Shown here: positions 5,289-10,524 of the stretch, one piece after another
Layout: every line of letters starts with the position of its first letter
How positions within the stretch are numbered: the stretch's first letter is position 1
Assembly: GCA_037445185.1 (NCBI GenBank)
Contig: JBBIKZ010000087.1
Location: 1 to 10,524, forward strand
Direction: 5' to 3'
Length of the DNA: 10,524 bases
Source of the DNA: JANWZL01 sp037445185
Lineage (GTDB): Bacteria > Pseudomonadota > Gammaproteobacteria > Burkholderiales > Thiobacillaceae
Notes under the pieces: generated by a model
The model's database searches: none
Seen by the model: the letters and a program-made list of their open reading frames with translations, nothing else
What the model was told of the DNA's origin: nothing
Position numbers and translations under genes: made by a program

Positions 5289-6580
5289 TCACATCGCTGC
5301 AAATCATCCTGGCCGTCGTCGGCGTCCTCTTCATCGTCGCGGTCATCGCCTACAACCTCTGGCAGGAGCGCAAGTACCGCCAGGAGGCCAGCCGGCTGTT
5401 CTCGACGAAGCGAGAGGACATCCTGCTCGGCGAATCGGTGAGCGCCGCAAGTCAGGACAGTCCTACCCTGCCGTCGCCGCCGGCACACGACGACGGGGCG
5501 GGTTGGCGTCTGGATCGGGCCGAACCCCCGGCCCCGCCGCCGGCCCCTGCGGCCGAGCCGTCGCCGCCGGCACAGCCCCGCACCGAGCAGCCGGCGCAGG
5601 CGCTCAAGGGTCACGCCATCCGGAGCGAGGGGCCCTTGCGCGAGCCGGTCGACGAGGGCCTGGTCGTGCCCACCCACGCCGAAACCGTGCCCGTCGCACC
5701 GCCCAGGGCGACGCCGTCCGCGCCGCCCGTCACCGCGCCCCCCTCCGAAACGACCGGTTTTCATGCCGAAAGCGGCCTGGACGAGGCCGTGGAGTATGTG
5801 GCGCGCGTGCGCTTCGCCCATCCGGCCGTCACCTCCTATGTCAGCCTGATCGAGGGTCTGCGCAAAATCGGCAAACCGATCCGCGCCATGGGCAAGCGGC
5901 CAGGCGAGGGATGGGAACCCTTGAGCGGTAACCCCAGCCATGCCCTCGAGGGTCTCGAGATCGGCATCCAGCTCGCCGACCGCAATGGGGCCATCACCAG
6001 CAGCCAGATAGAGCGTTTCTGCAAGCTGCTGTACGACTTCGCCGCCGCCGAGGGCGGCGCGGTCTCCTGCCCCGACAAGCACACCGCCATGCAGCAGGCG
6101 CGCGACCTGGACCTGTTCTGCATGGAGGTGGACGTGCTCATCGGGCTGACCGTCGCCTCACGCGACGGCCGCCCCCTGCGCGGGGAAGACATCCATCGTC
6201 TGGCCACGGAGGCGGGCCTCACCCTCGGCCGCGATGGGGTCTACTATCTGCACGACAAAGACGGACGCGCCCTGTTCTCCCTGGCCAATCAGGAGGAAAC
6301 CCCCTTCCGCGCGGGCGGTGAGGGCTTCACCACCAGCGGGGTGACCTTGCTCTTCGACGTCCCCCGGGTGCGCGACGGCCTGGCCGTGTTCGATCGCATG
6401 ACCGGCCTGGGTCTGCACCTGGCCGAGGTGATGCGCGCCCAGCTGGTGGACGACAACGGCCGGGTGGTCACCCGGGACAACCTGCAGAAGGACCGCAGGC
6501 GCCTGGCCGATTATTACGAACGCATGACACAGCGCGGCATCGAGCCCGGCAGCGACCGGGCGCTGCGACTGTTCGCCTGA
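5285..6580 (+). CDS. zipA: ZipA-like FtsZ-binding cell division protein
   Basis: Likely tethers FtsZ filaments to the inner membrane early in division. It has 431 residues (E. coli ZipA 328). Residues 3-25 are an N-terminal membrane helix, followed by the basic, charged LWQERKYRQEASR and a Pro/Ala-rich linker (about 55-160). The end (about 284-417) matches the ZipA C-terminal FtsZ-binding fold: GRPLRGEDI, LFSLANQEETPF, FTTSGVTLLFDVPRV and the terminal helix LQKDRRRLADYYERM. The stretch 165-282 looks like a second folded domain (VRFAHPAVTSYVSLIEGLR, LEIGIQLADRNGAITSSQIE, ARDLDLFCMEVDV). I recall similar extended ZipA-like proteins in betaproteobacteria, so that stretch may be a diverged partner domain. 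A weak AAGAG (5274-5278) precedes the ATG, which overlaps the ftsB stop. ligA follows 10 bases later, and zipA-ligA is a classic pair, which supports the call. Confidence 0.88.
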   Translation: MITSLQIILAVVGVLFIVAVIAYNLWQERKYRQEASRLFSTKREDILLGESVSAASQDSPTLPSPPAHDDGAGWRLDRAEPPAPPPAPAAEPSPPAQPRTEQPAQALKGHAIRSEGPLREPVDEGLVVPTHAETVPVAPPRATPSAPPVTAPPSETTGFHAESGLDEAVEYVARVRFAHPAVTSYVSLIEGLRKIGKPIRAMGKRPGEGWEPLSGNPSHALEGLEIGIQLADRNGAITSSQIERFCKLLYDFAAAEGGAVSCPDKHTAMQQARDLDLFCMEVDVLIGLTVASRDGRPLRGEDIHRLATEAGLTLGRDGVYYLHDKDGRALFSLANQEETPFRAGGEGFTTSGVTLLFDVPRVRDGLAVFDRMTGLGLHLAEVMRAQLVDDNGRVVTRDNLQKDRRRLADYYERMTQRGIEPGSDRALRLFA

Positions 6581-6590
6581 GGGGGCCGGC

Positions 6591-8639
6591 GTGAGGCGCG
6601 CGGAGGCCGAGGCACGTCTCAAGGCCCTGCGCGAGGAGATCGAATACCACAACTACCGCTATTACGTCCTCGACGACCCGGTCATTCCGGACGCGGAGTA
6701 CGACCGCCTGATGCGCGAACTCCTCGACCTGGAGGCGGCCTGGCCCGATCTGGTGACGCCGGACTCGCCCTCGCAGCGGGTGGGCGCCCAACCCCTTAAG
6801 GAATTCAGCGAGGTACAGCATGCACTGCCCATGCTGTCGCTCAACAACGCCTTCTCGGACGCCGAGGTGGTGGCCTTCGACCGCCGGGTGCGCGAGGGCC
6901 TCGGCCAGCCGGAGGCGGTGATCGAATACGCGGCGGAGCCCAAGTTCGACGGCCTGGCCATCGCCCTGCACTATGCGCAGGGGCGACTGGTCCAGGGCGC
7001 GACGCGCGGCGATGGCTATTCGGGCGAGGACGTCACCGCCAACCTGCGCACCGTACGCAGCATCCCCCTCACCCTGCCCAGGCAGGATGCCCCCCCCTGG
7101 CTGGAAGTACGAGGCGAGGTGTTGATGCTCAAGCGCGATTTCCAGCGTCTCAACGAGGAGGCGCGGGCGCATGGCGGCAAGGTTTTTGCCAACCCGCGCA
7201 ATGCCGCCGCCGGCAGCCTGCGCCAGCTCGACCCCGGCATCACTGCCCGTCGGCGTCTGACCTTTTTTGCCTATGGCATCGGTCGCGTCGAGGGGGCCGA
7301 GCTGCCGCCGACACATGCCGGCATCATGGACTGGCTCGCGCGACTGCGCTTCCCGGTCGCCAGCGAACGGCGCGTGGTCAGGGGAGTGGATGGGCTGCTC
7401 GCCTACTTCCGTGATCTGGGCGCCCGGCGCGACGCCCTGCCCTACGAGATCGACGGCGCGGTATACAAGGTCAACGACCTGGCCGACCAGACCCGCCTCG
7501 GCTTCGTCGCCCGCGCCCCACGCTTCGCCATCGCCCACAAATACCCCGCCCAGGAAGCGCTCACCGTGGTCGAGGCGATCGAGGTCAACGTCGGTCGCAC
7601 CGGGGCGCTCACGCCGGTGGCGCGGCTCAGGCCGGTGTTCGTCGGCGGCGTCACGGTATCCAACGCCACCCTGCACAACCAGGACGAGATCGACCGCAAG
7701 GACGTGCGCGTGGGCGACACCGTGATCGTGCGCCGGGCCGGGGAGGTGATCCCGGAGGTGGTCGGCGTGGTGCTGGAGCGCCGACCGAAGCCCGAGCCGC
7801 CCCGTTTCGACATCCTGCAGCACTATCCCGTCTGTCCGGAGTGCGGCTCCAAGGTCGTGCGCGAGGCGGGCGCGGCGGTGGTGCGCTGTACCGGCGGGCT
7901 GTACTGCCCCGCCCAGCGCAAGCAGGCCCTGCTGCACTTCGCCAGCCGGCGGGCGATGGACATCGAGGGGCTGGGCGAGAAACTGGTGGACCAGCTCGTC
8001 GACCTGGGCCTGGTACACACGCCGGCCGACCTCTACCGTCTGGACCTGGCCACCCTCGCCGGCCTCGAGCGCATGGCGGAGAAATCTGCCGGCAACCTGC
8101 TCGCCGCCATCGAAAAGAGCAAGCACACCACGCTCGAGCGCTTCATCCAGGCCCTGGGCATCCCCAACGTGGGCGAGGCCACGGCCAAGGACCTCGCCCG
8201 CCACTTCGGCAGCCTGGACGCCCTGCTTGCGGCGGACGTCGAGACATTGCAGCAGGTCCCGGACGTGGGCCCGGTGGTCGCCCGGTCCATCGTGGATTTC
8301 CTCACCGAGCCGCACAACCGACAGGTGATCGCGGCACTGCGCGCCGCCGGCGTGCGCTGGCCCGAGACGGTGGCGCAGACCCGACCCACCGGTCCGCTGG
8401 CGGGCAAGACCTTCGTCCTCACCGGGACGCTGCCCACCCTCAGCCGCGACCAGGCCACGGCGCTGATCGAGGCGGCCGGCGGCAAGGTGAGCGGCAGCGT
8501 CTCGAAGAAGACCGACTATTTGGTGGCGGGCGCCGACCCCGGCAGCAAACTCGACAAGGCGCAGGCGCTGGGCATTACCATCCTGGACGAGGCCGGGCTG
8601 CAGACCCTACTGCGTGGAGGTGGCAGCGACGCCCCATGA
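6591..8639 (+). CDS. ligA: NAD-dependent DNA ligase LigA
   Basis: Seals nicks in duplex DNA using NAD+, joining Okazaki fragments and completing repair. At 682 residues it is full length (E. coli 671). In order: domain Ia with the HNYRYYVLDDP NAD-binding segment (20-30); adenylation domain with the AMP-accepting Lys118 in EPKFDG and the motifs ATRGDGYSGEDVT, LEVRGEV and FANPRNAAAGSLRQLDP; OB fold around VGRTGALTPVA and VSNATLHN; a zinc finger with Cys415, Cys418, Cys433 and Cys439; helix-hairpin-helix repeats (about 450-580, e.g. QALGIPNVGEATAKDL); and a C-terminal BRCT domain (about 600-675, AGKTFVLTGTLPTLSRD). The start is GTG at 6591, with GAGGGGG (6579-6585) overlapping the end of zipA and 5 bases of spacing. 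All catalytic and zinc residues are present. Confidence 0.98.
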   Translation: MRRAEAEARLKALREEIEYHNYRYYVLDDPVIPDAEYDRLMRELLDLEAAWPDLVTPDSPSQRVGAQPLKEFSEVQHALPMLSLNNAFSDAEVVAFDRRVREGLGQPEAVIEYAAEPKFDGLAIALHYAQGRLVQGATRGDGYSGEDVTANLRTVRSIPLTLPRQDAPPWLEVRGEVLMLKRDFQRLNEEARAHGGKVFANPRNAAAGSLRQLDPGITARRRLTFFAYGIGRVEGAELPPTHAGIMDWLARLRFPVASERRVVRGVDGLLAYFRDLGARRDALPYEIDGAVYKVNDLADQTRLGFVARAPRFAIAHKYPAQEALTVVEAIEVNVGRTGALTPVARLRPVFVGGVTVSNATLHNQDEIDRKDVRVGDTVIVRRAGEVIPEVVGVVLERRPKPEPPRFDILQHYPVCPECGSKVVREAGAAVVRCTGGLYCPAQRKQALLHFASRRAMDIEGLGEKLVDQLVDLGLVHTPADLYRLDLATLAGLERMAEKSAGNLLAAIEKSKHTTLERFIQALGIPNVGEATAKDLARHFGSLDALLAADVETLQQVPDVGPVVARSIVDFLTEPHNRQVIAALRAAGVRWPETVAQTRPTGPLAGKTFVLTGTLPTLSRDQATALIEAAGGKVSGSVSKKTDYLVAGADPGSKLDKAQALGITILDEAGLQTLLRGGGSDAP

Positions 8640-8722
8640 CCTGGCAGTGCGCGATGACGCGCCGGTGCAACCTGCAAGCAATATGATTCAACCCGACGGC
8701 GACTCTGGCCGATTCATAAACC

Positions 8723-8728
8723 TATGAT
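8723..8728 (+). promoter_or_regulatory. Possible -10 box for galU
   Basis: TATGAT (5 of 6 to consensus) lies 26 bases before the galU ATG in the 115-base ligA-galU gap. No clear -35 is found at 16-18 bases. A second TATGAT occurs at 8682-8687, also without a -35. The gap suggests galU may have its own promoter, but sequence support is weak. Confidence 0.3.
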
Positions 8729-8740
8729 GGAGCTCATGAC

Positions 8741-8746
8741 GAGGAG
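8741..8746 (+). promoter_or_regulatory. Ribosome binding site of galU
   Basis: GAGGAG is separated by 8 bases from the ATG at 8755 and fixes that start over the upstream in-frame-neutral ATGs near 8724 and 8736. Confidence 0.7.
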
Positions 8747-8754
8747 TAACAACC

Positions 8755-9633
8755 ATGAAGCGAGTCACCAAGGCAGTCTTTCCGGCCGCAGGCATGGGCA
8801 CGCGTTTCCTGCCCGCCACCAAGGCCAACCCCAAGGAGATGCTGCCCATCGTCGACAAGCCTTTGATCCAGTATGCGGCGGAGGAGGCGGTCGCGGCCGG
8901 CATCACCGATCTGATCTTCATCATCGGCCGGACCAAGCGCGCCATCGCCGACCACTTCGACAAGGCCTACGAGCTGGAGATGGAGCTGGAGATCAAGGGC
9001 AAGACCCAGGCCCTGGAGCAGCTGCGCGGCATGCTGCCGCCGCACGTCAACTGCATCTACATCCGCCAAGCCGAGGCGCTGGGCCTCGGACACGCCGTGC
9101 TGTGCGCCGAGCCGGCGGTCAACGACGAGCCCTTCATGGTCATCCTGGCCGATGACCTGATCGATGCCGAGCCCGGTGTGACCAAGCAGATGTGCGACCT
9201 GTACGACTATTACCAGTGCTCGGTGGTGGGGGTGCAGCCGGTGGCGCGGGAGGAGACCGGCGCTTACGGCATCGTCGCCGGCGAGATGATGTCGGACCGC
9301 CTGCTGCGCATGACCCACATCGTGGAAAAGCCCAAGCCGGCGGAGGCCCCCTCCAATCTCGGCGTGGTCGGACGCTATGTCCTCACCCCGCGCATCTTCC
9401 ACCATCTCCGGCGGATCGAGCGTGGTGCCGGCGGCGAGCTGCAGCTCACCGACGGCATCCAGGCCCTGCTGCGCGAGCAGCAGGTCCTCGCCTACCGCTA
9501 CGAGGGCACGCGCTACGACTGCGGTTCCAAGGTCGGTTATCTCAAGGCGACGGTGGAATACGCCTTCAAGCACCCCGAGGTGGCGGAGGAGTTCGGCGCC
9601 TATCTCAGGCAGCGCCTGTGTCCGCCGGCGTGA
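8755..9633 (+). CDS. galU: UTP--glucose-1-phosphate uridylyltransferase
   Basis: Makes UDP-glucose from UTP and glucose 1-phosphate; the product feeds LPS core, exopolysaccharide and trehalose or other glycan synthesis in the cytoplasm. At 292 residues it matches GalU (E. coli 302). The nucleotidyltransferase Rossmann-like fold opens with FPAAGMGTRFLPATKANPKE (9-28), the UTP-binding signature, followed by PIVDKPLIQY, RQAEALGLGHAVLCA (104-118), the metal-binding ADDL with Asp133/Asp134, VEKP with Lys192, and RYDCGSKVGYL (253-263). All are intact and the protein is complete. The gene follows ligA after 115 bases, on the same strand, with possible independent transcription. Its last 29 bases overlap the 3' end of nnrD on the other strand, and no terminator lies between them. 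GalU is preferred over a CTP-dependent sugar enzyme or RfbA-type thymidylyltransferase because of the GMGTRFLPATK and EKP motifs. Confidence 0.96.
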   Translation: MKRVTKAVFPAAGMGTRFLPATKANPKEMLPIVDKPLIQYAAEEAVAAGITDLIFIIGRTKRAIADHFDKAYELEMELEIKGKTQALEQLRGMLPPHVNCIYIRQAEALGLGHAVLCAEPAVNDEPFMVILADDLIDAEPGVTKQMCDLYDYYQCSVVGVQPVAREETGAYGIVAGEMMSDRLLRMTHIVEKPKPAEAPSNLGVVGRYVLTPRIFHHLRRIERGAGGELQLTDGIQALLREQQVLAYRYEGTRYDCGSKVGYLKATVEYAFKHPEVAEEFGAYLRQRLCPPA

Positions 9634-10483
9634 TCCGGCCGTAAATCCAGGCGTTGAGCAGCCGGCGCGCGTGCTGCGCCACCTCCCCGGCGGTGAGGCC
9701 CACCGGCCCGATGCCTGCCGCGACCGCCGCATCGCCGGCGGTGCCGTGCAGGTAAACCCCCAGCACGGCGGCCTGCTCCAGGGTCAGCCCCTGCGCAATG
9801 AGGGCCGCGATCATGCCGGACAACACATCCCCCATGCCCGGCGCGGCCATGCCCGGATTGCCCGTGGGGTTGTGCCAAAGCCGTCCTCCGGCCGCCAGAA
9901 TGAGCGTGCCAGCACCCTTGAGCGCGACGAGACAGCCAAAGCGTTCGACGAGCGCGCACACGGCGGCAGGCCGGTCCGCCTGGATCTGGCCGGTCGCGAC
10001 GCCCAACAGCCGGCCCGCCTCACCGGGGTGAGGCGTGAGCAGGGTCGGCGCGGCGCGTTCCTTGAGGGCGGTCTGCAGGGCGGGGGTGGCCGCCAGGAGG
10101 TTGAGACCGTCGGCATCGATGAGCAGGGGCAGCGCCGTCTGCAGGCAGTCGTACAGCAACCGCCTCGCGCGCTCGCCCTGGCCCAGACCGGGGCCCACCA
10201 CGAGACAGGCCGGTGCGGTCAGACGCAGCACCGCCTCAGGCGCCGTGAGCATCAGTTCCGGATACACGGCGTCCACCGCCACCCGGTCGTCCAGCATGCC
10301 GACATAGACCCGGCCGGCACCCAGCAGCAGGGCGGCCCGCCCCGCCAGCAGGGCCGCACCGGCCATACCGGGACTGCCGCCCACCACCCCCACGCTGCCC
10401 ATCATGCCCTTGTGACAGCCGGCCGGCCGGGGGGGCAGCCAACCTCTGCAGTCTTCCAGCGCGATCGTGTGCAATTCGTGCAT
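9605..10483 (-). CDS. nnrD: ADP-dependent NAD(P)H-hydrate dehydratase
   Basis: Repairs hydrated NADH and NADPH (the S form of NAD(P)HX) by dehydration at the expense of ADP; cytoplasmic metabolite repair. It is a stand-alone YjeF C-terminal (ribokinase-like) domain of 292 residues; E. coli Nnr fuses this domain to an epimerase, and no epimerase domain is present here. Motifs in order: HKGMMGSVGVVGGSPGMAGA (24-43), VGPGLG (96-101), LIDADGLN (121-128), LTPHPGEAGRLLG (149-161), LKGAGTLI (188-195) and NPTGNPGMAAPGMGDVLSG (205-223), with the probable catalytic Asp219 in GMGD. I chose the ATG at 10483 because GGGAG (plus-strand 10490-10494) lies 6 bases upstream. The in-frame ATG at 10516 would add 11 residues (MPFMIRSRETA) and its upstream region is cut off by the window edge. 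It is convergent with galU, with stops overlapping by 29 bases. Confidence 0.93.
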   Translation of the reverse strand: MHELHTIALEDCRGWLPPRPAGCHKGMMGSVGVVGGSPGMAGAALLAGRAALLLGAGRVYVGMLDDRVAVDAVYPELMLTAPEAVLRLTAPACLVVGPGLGQGERARRLLYDCLQTALPLLIDADGLNLLAATPALQTALKERAAPTLLTPHPGEAGRLLGVATGQIQADRPAAVCALVERFGCLVALKGAGTLILAAGGRLWHNPTGNPGMAAPGMGDVLSGMIAALIAQGLTLEQAAVLGVYLHGTAGDAAVAAGIGPVGLTAGEVAQHARRLLNAWIYGRITPADTGAA

Positions 10484-10524
10484 GGCCGTCTCCCGGGAGC
10501 GGATCATAAAGGGCATTGCCTGGT

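Noticed and set aside
6468..8315. Long open frame on the minus strand opposite ligA (about 615 codons)
   Set aside because: It is a shadow of ligA, with His/Gly/Arg-rich composition and no recognisable domain.
8649..8662. Hairpin GCGCG-ATGA-CGCGC after ligA as a terminator
   Set aside because: The stem is only 5 bp and no T-tract follows on either strand.
9624..9639. Hairpin GCCGG-(6)-CCGGC at the galU stop as a bidirectional terminator
   Set aside because: The stem is only 5 bp and neither strand has a T-run after it; chance occurrence is likely in this composition.
1..10524. CRISPR arrays, tRNA or rRNA genes, insertion sequences, phage genes
   Set aside because: No regularly spaced repeats, cloverleaf-type sequence, transposase or integrase motifs were seen; the genes are all housekeeping or surface-protein genes.

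Overview
The window is GC-rich, tightly packed chromosomal DNA that looks betaproteobacterial. The N-terminus of KdsA (MKLCGFEVGLDKP), the ends of enolase (MSAIVDVIAREILDSRGNP and a C-terminus ending YPGREAFYQLR) and the LQYPLWLGKGSWLRV segment of FtsB all resemble my recollection of betaproteobacterial orthologues. A PEP-CTERM surface protein suggests an environmental, exopolysaccharide-forming lineage. The genus cannot be fixed from the sequence alone.

Layout: (1) 22-657, an exported PEP-CTERM protein, closed by a strong intrinsic terminator at 699-725. (2) A long co-directional housekeeping run: pyrG (CTP synthase), a partial duplicate of the kdsA 5' end, intact kdsA (KDO-8-phosphate synthase), eno (enolase), ftsB and zipA-like (cell division), ligA (NAD-dependent DNA ligase) and galU (UDP-glucose synthesis). 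(3) On the opposite strand, converging on galU with a 29-bp overlap, nnrD (ADP-dependent NAD(P)H-hydrate dehydratase).

How the genes work together: pyrG makes CTP, the nucleotide that later activates KDO. kdsA makes KDO-8-phosphate for the lipopolysaccharide core. eno supplies phosphoenolpyruvate, a substrate of KdsA. galU makes UDP-glucose for envelope glycans. ftsB and the zipA-like gene encode divisome proteins, and ligA seals DNA. ATGA stop/start overlaps (pyrG to the kdsA fragment, the fragment to kdsA, ftsB to zipA) suggest translational coupling.

I see no phage, IS element, CRISPR array, tRNA or rRNA, and no evident new defence or biosynthetic system. No gene-free stretch exceeds 300 bases. 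The most unusual feature is a perfect 56-bp direct repeat of the kdsA start, 140 bp apart. It creates a 47-codon chimeric ORF that bridges pyrG and kdsA through two ATGA junctions. The second is the direct junction of ftsB to zipA-ligA-galU, joining two neighbourhoods that I know as separate. A REP-like hairpin lies just upstream of ftsB.
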